64,000 nucleotides of DNA from Bacteroidota bacterium (GTDB taxonomy: Bacteria > Bacteroidota > Bacteroidia > Chitinophagales > Saprospiraceae), in NCBI GenBank assembly GCA_029557915.1, contig JAKQHS010000030.1:186001-250000 (forward strand), in the 5' to 3' direction. This document shows, piece after piece, positions 27,141 through 36,111 of the stretch (positions are counted from its first letter, which is position 1; each line of letters begins with the position of its first letter). The position numbers and the translations under genes are program-made. The notes beneath the pieces were generated by a model. The model made no database searches, had not been told where the DNA came from, and saw only the letters and a program-made list of their open reading frames with translations.

Positions 27141-30100
27141 TCAAAAGGTCACCGACAGGTTAACTCCCAGGGACCGGGCCTGAGGCAGGGCATTGAATTC
27201 CAATCCCTGGGCATTGCTCACCCCAAGGGCATTCTGCTCCGGATCCAGGTGCGGATAATCGGGTGCCGATAAGAAAAGATTGCGTCCAAAAACCCCGACG
27301 ATGAGGCTGCCGAACGGTGTCCGGTCCAGCAAGCCCCGTGAAAAGGTATAGCTTAAAGCCGCTTCCCGGACACGGAACCAGGAAGTATTGTAAATAAATC
27401 CCTTGGCTGCGACGAATTTCCCGGAATTGCCCCAATATTGCTCGGCAGTGACCGCAACATTATTGGGAGTTCCGTCTGCTTTAACTCCTTCAAAGATATA
27501 AGGCTTGGCAAGGGTTCCATCGGAATTGAACCGGTCGAATTCTGCCGTTTCGATCCCCACACCGTTGCGCTGAATGTCCGCCAGGTTGCGGGAATACTGG
27601 TCGCCTCCCTCTTTGATATCGAGTAATACGCTCAGGGATAATCCTTTATACTTCAGTTCATTGTTGATGCCCATCAGGAATTTTGGATTGGGGTTCCCGA
27701 TTTTTTGAACTCCCGAGGTCGCAGAAGGAAGCCCGTTGGCCCCGATGACCACCGTTCCGTTGGGATTGTACGGCAGCCTGGGGTCAAACAACTTGCCGGT
27801 TGGATCGTTGGTCCGGTTATAATCCGATCCATAGATCTGCCCGTATTCATCTCCGACCACCAGGCGTATATTGGGGGTAGTGAACCCTCCCAGGAAAATG
27901 TTCTGAACTCCGGGAGCCAGCTGGTCGACCGTAGATTTGAATTGAGTATAGTTGACCGAAGCATTCCATTGAAAATCCTTGCTCCGGATCGGTGAAATAT
28001 TCAGGATGCCCTCAAAACCTTTGGTTTTCAGTACCCCGGCATTGCGGATAATGCTCGAAATCCCTGCTGCCGATGAATTGGGCACCGACAGGATGATATC
28101 GGTTGATTTTTGCTGATAAGCGCTGACTTCGATCCCGATACGGTCTTCCCAAAAGCCCAGGTTTACGCCGATTTCACTCGAACGGGTAAACTCCGGTTTC
28201 AGATCGGGATTGCCCGCCCCATTCTGCAAGGTAAAACCAGACAAGCTATTGAAAGGGAAAGCAATATTGGGCCCGAATCCGTCCGCGGCGCCCGCTCCGC
28301 CGTAATAACTGTCTGTAGCATACCGGAATTCAGGTTTGGCATTCCCGATCAAACCGGTGTTGGCCAGGATGGCAAAATCGGATAAAAACTGCGAATTCAA
28401 AGCGAACATCTTCATGATGTTCAGCTTGATGGCTGCCGAATAATAATAATAGCTGTTATTGGATTGCGGAAGGATGGAGTTCTGGTCATTCCGTGCGGAC
28501 AGATCGATCGAACCCCAATTCTTATAACCCGCCGTAAAGTTGGCAAAATTACCTACCAAGCGGTAATTCCATTTATTAAAGACCGGGAAATAAGTGGTCG
28601 TGTTGGCATTGAGGTTTCTGAAATTCCGTACCGTCACGCCATAGCCGGTGACCTGGGCATCGCTGCGGAACTGATCCAGGATTTCATTTCCCAATACGAG
28701 GGTCAGGTCAAAATCGCCGATATCTTTTTGAGCGGTGAGGAGGGTGGTCGTATTGAGTATGCGTGATACGGTGCGGATATCCCTGATGGCTCCGCGGCCC
28801 CCCGCGCTGGTACCGGCTCCACCCGTGGACCCGATTTGATCGTACAGGCTGGCCGAATAAGTGAAGTTGTCCGTTCCCACCTTTACGCTGGCGGAAAGCA
28901 TTTTGCTGATGTCATACCGTAAATTAAAATTTCCAAAGATCCGGTCGACCTCGTCGTTGTAAAGGTTATTCTTAATGGTCCAATAGGGATTATCGTGCGC
29001 CCCGCTTCCCCAATCGAGATTGTTGAGGGTCACCGGGTGCTCAAAAGGACGACCAGTAAGATCCCAACTGCGGGGGGTAAACCAGGCACGGAAGAGGGGA
29101 TTCGCCAACTGATTTCCCTGTGGTGTCCTGACCGAGGTGTTCCGGATATAATTGGCGGAAACCCCTGCGGTCAATTTTTTTGTAATGCTGTTATTGGCAT
29201 TCACGCCGATATTGTAACGCTTCAGGCGGTTCTGGTCCATGATCCACTTATCATCCAGGTATCCGGCGGACAAGCGGTAGCTGTAATTCTCCTTCCCGCC
29301 CTGGAAACTGAGGTTGTGCTGCATATTGGGGGCGGACCGGAAAAGGTCCTTCACGTTATTGGGATAAGCCTGCAGGGTCATCGAGGTATCCCCGGGGCCG
29401 TTCAGGCCACGGTAAACGGTGGGAAGCAAGACCTGGCGGCCGTCAATCCTTGGGCCCCAGGAAGAAAGGCCGTTAGGATTGTATGCGCCTGCATTGCCGG
29501 CCGCGTATTCATTCTGATAGTCCGGCAAGCGGTTGATTTCCTGGTTGGCATAAGTCAAATTATAAGAGATGTTTTGCTTCGTCCTGACCTTGCCGCTCTT
29601 GGTGGTGATCAGGATGATGCCGTTGGCTCCCCTTGAGCCGTAGAGGGAAGTGGCTGCGGCCCCTTTCAGGACGCTGATGCTTTCGATATCGTCCTGGTTG
29701 AGGTCAATGGCGCGACTCGAATTGGTCACCCCATTCTGTAAGGCGGAGCCCCCTCCCGTATTGTCAATGGCAATCCCATCAACCACAAACAGTGGTTGAT
29801 TGGAGCCGGTGAAGGAGGTAAATCCCCTGATGATAATGCTGGAACTCGCGAAAGAGCCCCCGGCGCCAGAAGTGCGGACTCCGGGCACCTTTGCTGAAAT
29901 CGCATTGGTGATGTTGGTCGTATGCGCCATCGTGAGTTCCTCGCTGTTCAGTTGTGATACGTTGTACCCGAGGTTGCTTTTATCCTTTTTAATACCAAAG
30001 GAGGTGACCACCACCTCCTGGATGCTCACCCCTTCTTCCAGGATGACATTGATTTCGGATAAAGTGCCAATAGATACATCCTTGGGATTGAACCCGGTGT

Positions 30101-30314
30101 AAGAAAAGGTCAGTTCCGTCACATTTTCAGGGACGATGATGGAATAGGCGCCATCCACATCCGTAACGGTGCCGATGGAGGATCCTTTGGCCACCACATT
30201 GGCCCCGATGAGCGCTTCGCCGGCTTCATCCGTGACCATACCTTTGATGGTCCGCTGCGTGAAGGCCGTCGAAACGGTAATCAACAAAATGAATAGTAGA
30301 ATAAGTCTTTTCAT
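27141..30314 (-). CDS. SusC/RagA-family TonB-linked outer-membrane transporter (operon 2)
   Basis: 1057 residues, with signal peptide, CarboxypepD_reg-like domain (KGMVTDEAGEALIGANVVAKGSSIG), VVVTSFGIKKDKSNLGYNV boundary, plug (SIIIRGFTSFTGS, LFVVDGIAIDN, VLKGAAATSLYGSRGANG) and a barrel ending GVNLSVTF. The plug carries the usual SusC patterns. Its N-terminal domain is the closest in the array to that of SusC 1, while the barrel (ligand-contacting loops) diverges, which suggests different substrates (inference). Confidence 0.95.
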   Translation of the reverse strand: MKRLILLFILLITVSTAFTQRTIKGMVTDEAGEALIGANVVAKGSSIGTVTDVDGAYSIIVPENVTELTFSYTGFNPKDVSIGTLSEINVILEEGVSIQEVVVTSFGIKKDKSNLGYNVSQLNSEELTMAHTTNITNAISAKVPGVRTSGAGGSFASSSIIIRGFTSFTGSNQPLFVVDGIAIDNTGGGSALQNGVTNSSRAIDLNQDDIESISVLKGAAATSLYGSRGANGIILITTKSGKVRTKQNISYNLTYANQEINRLPDYQNEYAAGNAGAYNPNGLSSWGPRIDGRQVLLPTVYRGLNGPGDTSMTLQAYPNNVKDLFRSAPNMQHNLSFQGGKENYSYRLSAGYLDDKWIMDQNRLKRYNIGVNANNSITKKLTAGVSANYIRNTSVRTPQGNQLANPLFRAWFTPRSWDLTGRPFEHPVTLNNLDWGSGAHDNPYWTIKNNLYNDEVDRIFGNFNLRYDISKMLSASVKVGTDNFTYSASLYDQIGSTGGAGTSAGGRGAIRDIRTVSRILNTTTLLTAQKDIGDFDLTLVLGNEILDQFRSDAQVTGYGVTVRNFRNLNANTTTYFPVFNKWNYRLVGNFANFTAGYKNWGSIDLSARNDQNSILPQSNNSYYYYSAAIKLNIMKMFALNSQFLSDFAILANTGLIGNAKPEFRYATDSYYGGAGAADGFGPNIAFPFNSLSGFTLQNGAGNPDLKPEFTRSSEIGVNLGFWEDRIGIEVSAYQQKSTDIILSVPNSSAAGISSIIRNAGVLKTKGFEGILNISPIRSKDFQWNASVNYTQFKSTVDQLAPGVQNIFLGGFTTPNIRLVVGDEYGQIYGSDYNRTNDPTGKLFDPRLPYNPNGTVVIGANGLPSATSGVQKIGNPNPKFLMGINNELKYKGLSLSVLLDIKEGGDQYSRNLADIQRNGVGIETAEFDRFNSDGTLAKPYIFEGVKADGTPNNVAVTAEQYWGNSGKFVAAKGFIYNTSWFRVREAALSYTFSRGLLDRTPFGSLIVGVFGRNLFLSAPDYPHLDPEQNALGVSNAQGLEFNALPQARSLGVNLSVTF

Positions 30315-30538
30315 ATGCTTGTTTTAAAAAAAATTAATAAAAACGATTGGCCTTATCCAGCCAACCGATATCCTTAAAAGTTTAAGGTCCACAGGAACCG
30401 TAAACTCGTTGTTTTCTGAATGATCAAACCGTGAGCCACCCCGAAACTTTCAGGGTGCCGATTCTCGCACAATGGGGGCCTGAACTGTAAAACCGGGTAC
30501 TCCGCCTCAGACCTGCAGCAGAATTCCTCCTCACCAGA
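30315..30538 (-). promoter_or_regulatory. Intergenic region between Sus-like operons 3 and 2
   Basis: A 224-bp spacer. Read leftward, CACCCTGAA-AGT-TTCGGGGTG (30437-30457) forms a 9-bp stem with one T-G pair but without a following T-run, so it is a weak terminator at best. A CCTTAA-AAGT-TTAAGG palindrome lies at 30371-30386. The last 60 bp before SusC 2 are A-rich. No exact -7 element was found. Confidence 0.35.
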
Positions 30539-31882
30539 TCAATAGCCGCTGTTTTGGACCAGGCTCTTATTGGTATCGATCTCCCTCTGGGGAATGGGCA
30601 GCACCATCTTAGGATCGGAAAACGGGAGCGTTCCTACATTCTTTTTAAGCCGCCTGACATCCTGCAGCAACTGGCCTTCAAACATCAGCTCCAGTTTTCG
30701 ATCCAGCAGGATCCGGTCCAGGTTGATCTGGTCCAGGGTCAACAGTCCGGCTCCGGCCCTGTCCCTTATGGCGTTGAGGTCCTCCAGGGGGCTGGCACCT
30801 ACCACCGTACCCAGCCTGAAATTGGTCTCGGCCCTGATCAGGTACATTTCAGCTAACCGGATGATGCTGATATCTCCAAACTGATCCAGATGTTTTCCGG
30901 TAAATACCCCACGGGATGTGGTCACTGTAAATTGCCCCCTTGGGTCATTGGGACCGTAAAGGTCAGTATGTTTGGTTTGAATAACGATATCCCCTCTTCC
31001 CGCAAAAGTCGCCGGGGCAAAATAAGTATTCATACTATTCACCCCATCCTGTTCGGTGATAATCACTTTGAATATGCTTTCTCCGTCAAAACTGCCGGAC
31101 TTATCGTAAAAAACATCCACATAAGATTCGGCCAAGGCATGCGAACCTGAGGCAATGACTTTGTGGGCCGCATCCCGCGCAGCGGCAAAATTACCCTGGA
31201 TCAGGTAAGTCCTGGCCAGAAGGGCGGTCGCGGCATTGCGGGTGCCGAATCCATTTTGGTCCGCCGATTCGGGAATCAGGGTTTCCGCCTTGGTAAAGTC
31301 TTCCAGGATCTGGGCATAGACGGCTGCCACAGTAGCCCTTGGACGATTGTCTTCATCGGTGACTACCCGGGTGGGAGTGGTCACCAGGGGTACTCCGGGA
31401 TTATTGTTTTGATCTCCATCGCCCCAGGCTTTGGCAAAAAGGTTAATCAACCCAAGATAGGTGGCACCCCGGATCAGTCGGGCCTCTCCCTCAACCTGGC
31501 TTTTATCGGCGGCATCCAGTTTGTCCAGGGCCGACAGTACATTGTTGGCCCGGTTGATGGCCACATAAGCGTCTCTCCAGGTAGCCAGAACCTGGGCATT
31601 TCCCGTCGTCATGGCTTTGCGCCACATTTCATCCTGTCCGGCGAAAGTCCCTATGAACCGCACCTCCCGGTCATCTGCCACCAATTCACTGGTAAATTGA
31701 AATCCCCCACCGTAAACATCTCCATCCGCAAGCCCGTCATAGGCCCCGGTCAGGGTGACCTTTACATCCTGGGCGGTCGCCAGGGCATTCGTTTCATCAA
31801 TGGATTGGGTGGGCTTGACATCCAGTTCCTTGTCGCAGGCCGCGAAGATGAAAATCAGAAATATATAGATTGACTTTTTCAT
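30539..31882 (-). CDS. RagB/SusD-family lipoprotein (operon 3)
   Basis: 447 residues, Cys16 lipobox (IFAAC) then DKELDVKPTQSIDETNAL, the classic RagB/SusD start, which differs from the SusD-like_2 start of the other operons. The TPR-like region is seen in ALDKLDAADKSQVEGEARLIRGATYLGLINLFAKAWGD and NAATALLARTYLIQGNFAAARDAAHKVIASG. The C-terminal part has DISIIRLAEMYLIRAETNFRLG and LEDLNAIRDRAGAG, ending with a segment around LPIPQREIDTNKSLVQN. It pairs with the SusC 22 bp upstream. It is the shortest SusD of the array and the only one lacking a terminal VFWD-like motif. Confidence 0.94.
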   Translation of the reverse strand: MKKSIYIFLIFIFAACDKELDVKPTQSIDETNALATAQDVKVTLTGAYDGLADGDVYGGGFQFTSELVADDREVRFIGTFAGQDEMWRKAMTTGNAQVLATWRDAYVAINRANNVLSALDKLDAADKSQVEGEARLIRGATYLGLINLFAKAWGDGDQNNNPGVPLVTTPTRVVTDEDNRPRATVAAVYAQILEDFTKAETLIPESADQNGFGTRNAATALLARTYLIQGNFAAARDAAHKVIASGSHALAESYVDVFYDKSGSFDGESIFKVIITEQDGVNSMNTYFAPATFAGRGDIVIQTKHTDLYGPNDPRGQFTVTTSRGVFTGKHLDQFGDISIIRLAEMYLIRAETNFRLGTVVGASPLEDLNAIRDRAGAGLLTLDQINLDRILLDRKLELMFEGQLLQDVRRLKKNVGTLPFSDPKMVLPIPQREIDTNKSLVQNSGY

Positions 31883-31904
31883 GATTCCTGAGGATTTGAT
31901 TGAA

Positions 31905-34900
31905 TTAAAATTTAATGTTTAAACCGCCGACAATGGTCCGCGGGAGCGGGGGTGAATAAAAATCATAACCTTGCGCGACATTCGTAACGAAATCATCTGA
32001 ATTGACTTCCGGGTCCCAGCCGGTATAATCGGTAATGGTCAAAAGATTCAATCCGGTGACATAAACCCTGGCGCTCTGGATGCCCACATTTTTAAGCCAA
32101 ACCGCGGGAAGACTGTACCCGAGGGTTGCATTTCTCAGGCGGACAAATGAGCCGTCCTGGATAAAGCGGCTGGACGCCTGGGCCCCGTTATTGTAAAACA
32201 GACGGGCTTCCGGAATATTCGTGTTGGTATTTTGAGGGGTCCAGGAATTCAGCTGATCTACTGTCTGGTTGTCTTCAAAACGGCCATTGGCAGAACTGAA
32301 CCGGCCGGCTCCATAGAAGTTGACCAGGTTGCCTTGTACGGTATTCCATAACATATTAAAATCCAGTCCTTTAAAACTGATGCTGGTAGTCAGGCCCCCA
32401 ACCCACTTTGGAAGTCCGTTACCTATCACAACCCGCTGAGCCTGGTTGTACCGGTTGGTAGTGCCGCGATCGATCGTGCCATCTGTATTTTTTGAATTTT
32501 TATACCAAAGCGCGTCGCCATTCGCAGGATCCACCCCTGCATATTCTACCGTAAAAAAGGTACTCAGGGGCTGGCCTTCCATGGCCCGGCTCATATTGGA
32601 AAGGCCACCTTCGATGATCTGACCCTGGAGGTCATTGATCAGATTTTTATTCCTGGCATAATTGACCCCGATGTTCCATTTGAAGTCCCGACCGTTGACC
32701 ACCGTGCCGTTAAGTGCAAATTCAATACCTGAGTTTTCCAGTTTTCCCACGTTTTTGGTCTGGGTGCTAAATCCAGTGCTGGCAGGTACATTTACATTCA
32801 GCAACAAGCCATCCGTCTGCTTATTGTAATAGTCGATTTCTCCATTCAGGCGGTCATTAAACAATCCAAAATCAAGCCCGATATCCATCTGGTCGGTGGT
32901 CTCCCATTTGAGATTGGGATTACCCAACTGGGCGGGCCGCTGACCTGGCTGGTTCCCATATCCGGCATCTCCCTGGAACAAACCCAGTTGCGGGAAATTG
33001 CCGATCTCGGCGTTTCCGGTGCGTCCATAACTGGCCCTTAACTTCAGGAAACTGACGAGCCTGCTGTCGCTCAGAAAGTCTTCTTCCGAGAGGATCCAGC
33101 CCGCGGAAACAGCCGGGAAAAATCCATATCGGCTGTCTGAACCGAACCGCGAAGAGCCATCCACGCGGGCGCTGAGCCCGATCAGGTATTTATCGGAAAG
33201 CTTGTAATTGGCCCTGGCGAAATAAGACACGAATCTGAAATTCGTCTCCGTGGAAGTCCCTGCCGTGATTTTTGCAGCGCTTGCAATTTTTTTGTAAGAA
33301 TCCGACGGGTAATCGGTCCCGGTCACGGAATTAAAATCCTGTTCCGATTGCTGGTAGGACATGCCCAGCGTGAAGTCGATCTTGTGGGATCCGAATTCCT
33401 TGAGATAATTAAAATAGTTGTTCGTATTCAGGTTTTCCACGCGGGTAAAATAATTGGAGCCCGTCCCAAGCGGGAAACCGGTATTCCTCTGGCTGAGGCT
33501 GCTGTTGTAAGATTCTTCCTGCTGATTGAGGAAATCAATACCGAGTTCAGACCGGAACACCAGTCCGGGTATGATTCTGAGGGCACCGTAGACATTGCTC
33601 AGGTTGCGGTGGACATTGGTATTGAATAGGGCGCCGTCCACATTGAGGAGGCCATTATAGTACAGGGGTTGGCCGATATCACCGGGAGGAGAACCGATCA
33701 GCAAACCTGTGGTCGGGTCAAATTGGGGGGATAGCGGGGTGAGGGCTACAAGCTGCAACGGATTGGAAAAGGCATTGTCCCCGTCCAGACGCTCGTTTAT
33801 GGTACGGCTCAGGCCGAGATTGAATCCGAGGTTGAAGATATCGCTGACCTGGTGGTCGAGGTTGATCCTTCCGGTCATTCTCTTGAGTTTATTGTCTACC
33901 ATGATCCCTTTCTGGTCGAGGAACTGGCCGGAAACAAAGAAGCGGGTCTTGGCATTTCCGCCATCGATGCTCAGGTCGATCTGGGTCTGGGGCGCATCCT
34001 GGAAGGCGAGATCATCCCAGCGGGTATCCGCCTGGTTAGGGGTACCATAGGTGCCCAGGCTCACCCCTTCGAAGAATCCTTCCATATAAGTGGTGTAGGA
34101 ATCGGGATCGGAAGGATCGATGCTTTCAATCCGGTCGGAATTGGCGGCTGCCTTGCGGTAATAGTCTATAAACTGGGCGGAATTGAAAAAGTCGACTTTA
34201 CGGGTTGGTTTGCTGTTACCATACTGCATTCCTACATTCACGTTGGTGCGACCCTCCCTTCCTTTTTTGGTGGTGATCAGGACCACCCCGTTCGAAGCCC
34301 TTGAACCATAGATGGCGGCCGCGGAGGCGTCCTTTAAAATTTCGATGGATTCGATATCCTGGGGGTTGATGTCCACGATGGAATTGGTGGAGCCCCCGCC
34401 GTTGTTGGAAAGATCGGCAGTGGTAATGGGAATGCCGTCCACTACGAACAAAGGCTCATTGGAAGCGGAAACCGAGGAATTGCCACGAATGCGGATCTGC
34501 TGGGCCTGACCCAGTTTTCCCGTGCCTGCATTGATTTGTACACCGGCGGCTTTGCCCTGGAGCACCGCCTCCACGGAATTTACGGGCACATCGCGGATCT
34601 CGCTGGCTTTGATCTTCGCAATATTGCCGGTGAGGTCGCGTTTGATCTGGGTGCCATATCCCGTGACGATCACTTCTTCAATGGTTTTCACATCTTCGCT
34701 GAGAATGACGTCTACGACAGCCTGGCCGTTGACGGCCACTTCCGCTGTAGCAAAACCGATATAAGTGAAGACCAGGACATCGTTTGGACCGGCTGCGATT
34801 TCATAGGCGCCATCGATATCGGTCACGGTGCCGGTATTGGTACCTTTCACACTGATAGACACGCCGATCAAAGGCTGATTGTCGGCTTTGGCGCGAACAA

Positions 34901-34985
34901 GGCCTTTAACCGACTGGGCATGCAGACCGGTAAATGCAAATAGAAATAAAAAGGCTGAAAGCCCAAGTTGGCAAAGTCTTTTCAT
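31905..34985 (-). CDS. SusC/RagA-family TonB-linked outer-membrane transporter (operon 3)
   Basis: 1026 residues. A signal peptide (SAFLFLFAFTGLHAQ) precedes KGLVRAKADNQPLIGVSISVKGTNTG, the carboxypeptidase-D-like domain. Next come the EEVIVTGYGTQIKRDLTGNIAKI box typical of classical SusC proteins, a plug with QIRIRGNSSVSASNEPLFVVDG and a barrel ending GGLNIKF. The VTGYGTQ signature and its RagB-type partner place this pair in a different SusCD subfamily from the VVVTALGI type of the other operons. So the array is not a simple serial duplication of one unit. Confidence 0.95.
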   Translation of the reverse strand: MKRLCQLGLSAFLFLFAFTGLHAQSVKGLVRAKADNQPLIGVSISVKGTNTGTVTDIDGAYEIAAGPNDVLVFTYIGFATAEVAVNGQAVVDVILSEDVKTIEEVIVTGYGTQIKRDLTGNIAKIKASEIRDVPVNSVEAVLQGKAAGVQINAGTGKLGQAQQIRIRGNSSVSASNEPLFVVDGIPITTADLSNNGGGSTNSIVDINPQDIESIEILKDASAAAIYGSRASNGVVLITTKKGREGRTNVNVGMQYGNSKPTRKVDFFNSAQFIDYYRKAAANSDRIESIDPSDPDSYTTYMEGFFEGVSLGTYGTPNQADTRWDDLAFQDAPQTQIDLSIDGGNAKTRFFVSGQFLDQKGIMVDNKLKRMTGRINLDHQVSDIFNLGFNLGLSRTINERLDGDNAFSNPLQLVALTPLSPQFDPTTGLLIGSPPGDIGQPLYYNGLLNVDGALFNTNVHRNLSNVYGALRIIPGLVFRSELGIDFLNQQEESYNSSLSQRNTGFPLGTGSNYFTRVENLNTNNYFNYLKEFGSHKIDFTLGMSYQQSEQDFNSVTGTDYPSDSYKKIASAAKITAGTSTETNFRFVSYFARANYKLSDKYLIGLSARVDGSSRFGSDSRYGFFPAVSAGWILSEEDFLSDSRLVSFLKLRASYGRTGNAEIGNFPQLGLFQGDAGYGNQPGQRPAQLGNPNLKWETTDQMDIGLDFGLFNDRLNGEIDYYNKQTDGLLLNVNVPASTGFSTQTKNVGKLENSGIEFALNGTVVNGRDFKWNIGVNYARNKNLINDLQGQIIEGGLSNMSRAMEGQPLSTFFTVEYAGVDPANGDALWYKNSKNTDGTIDRGTTNRYNQAQRVVIGNGLPKWVGGLTTSISFKGLDFNMLWNTVQGNLVNFYGAGRFSSANGRFEDNQTVDQLNSWTPQNTNTNIPEARLFYNNGAQASSRFIQDGSFVRLRNATLGYSLPAVWLKNVGIQSARVYVTGLNLLTITDYTGWDPEVNSDDFVTNVAQGYDFYSPPLPRTIVGGLNIKF

Positions 34986-35079
34986 ATAAATAGCTTAAAA
35001 AATGATTTAGTGACTATACACGAATACTGCAATATAACGAATACCACCGTATCCCCGTCCCCTTTCTCACTGTAAAAAA

Positions 35080-35118
35080 ATAAAAAAAGCCCCTGGAGTG
35101 TTCCAGGAGCTTTTTTCA
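35080..35118 (-). terminator. Terminator downstream of the DUF1735 lipoprotein
   Basis: AGCCCCTGGA (35089-35098) pairs with TCCAGGAGCT (35103-35112), GTGT loop, one internal mismatch. Leftward it is followed by a long T-rich run (revcomp of AAAAAAATAAAAAAA), closing operon 4 about 20 bp after the stop. Confidence 0.9.
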
Positions 35119-35134
35119 TAAAAGGCCTTCCGGA

Positions 35135-36076
35135 TTACCTGGGGCCTAAATATTCCATATGCCAGTCGAAAGCCACCCGGATATGGGGTGGGGCCGCAAC
35201 GGCATTGGTTTGTGTCATAAAAAATTTGACATCGATGCTGTGATCGTCCGCATTAAATTTATTGATGCCCGAAGGGTCGATTACTGCCGCACGGGTATTC
35301 CCCGCCGGTTGACCATAATAATTGGTGACACTGATGATCTTATTAGTTGCAGGATCAAAAGTGAAAACAGGGCAGAATGAACCATAACCGGATACGGCGG
35401 TACCGCTGTAAATAGGAACGAAAGGCGCATGCCAGACATCCGGATCGTAGCCATCTACAGTCACCGCTCCCGAAGTCACCAGGTGGTAATTCATGGGGAA
35501 ATAACCGGTTAATGCTGAAGACACATAATCCGTCATGGTCCCGGTCACCTTATAAATTCCGTCGTAGTCGTTTTTAACCAGGATGTTGAAAAGGCCGCTT
35601 TTAGCCGATTCCACAATGGTATATCCATTCGATACGGAAGCCACTTTGATCCCTATCGCGTAAGCCTTGCTCAGGTCGAAAGTGGACGGATCCACGGTAA
35701 TGGTCACCTTCTTGGCAAACTCCCCGGGGGCAAAGGCCAGGTTCAGGGATTTCAAGTTATAAAGATTGGCCGGCATGTCCACGAACTCGGTACCATTGGC
35801 ATCGTTGTAAGCTGCGATCATGGCCGGGTCAAGCGCCAGGGTCACTTCAGCCGAAGTATTGAGGTTGGCTTCAGAATTGGCGTCCCGTTGAACGGTAAAC
35901 AATGGAAGGGTGGCGGAGCCAGGCCGGGCACTGAAGCCGATGGCTTTGACTTCATCTCCTCCTCCCGCAATCCTGACAAAATTGCCACCGATCCCTTCGA
36001 TGGCGTTTTCCCCTTCCTCGATACAGGAAGTGAAGGAGGCCAGGACCAGAAGACCCATTATATATTTTAATTTCAT
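35135..36076 (-). CDS. DUF1735-like surface lipoprotein (operon 4)
   Basis: 313 residues. Lipobox LASFTSC gives Cys18, followed by an acidic EEGEN stretch, a context often linked to surface export of Bacteroidota lipoproteins. The segment VTLALDPAMIAAYNDANGTEFVDMPANLYNL with the following APGEFAKKVTITVDPSTFDLSKAYAIGIKV is the DUF1735 pattern, an Ig-like domain common in lipoproteins of Sus-like loci. The C-terminal half (YDGIYKVTGTMTDYVS...) looks like a second beta-domain. It is third in the operon, 35 bp after SusD 4. Ligand or matrix binding at the surface is inferred. Confidence 0.85.
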   Translation of the reverse strand: MKLKYIMGLLVLASFTSCIEEGENAIEGIGGNFVRIAGGGDEVKAIGFSARPGSATLPLFTVQRDANSEANLNTSAEVTLALDPAMIAAYNDANGTEFVDMPANLYNLKSLNLAFAPGEFAKKVTITVDPSTFDLSKAYAIGIKVASVSNGYTIVESAKSGLFNILVKNDYDGIYKVTGTMTDYVSSALTGYFPMNYHLVTSGAVTVDGYDPDVWHAPFVPIYSGTAVSGYGSFCPVFTFDPATNKIISVTNYYGQPAGNTRAAVIDPSGINKFNADDHSIDVKFFMTQTNAVAAPPHIRVAFDWHMEYLGPR

Positions 36077-36111
36077 ACGATTTGTGTTAATTGTAATTTA
36101 AATAAATAGGT

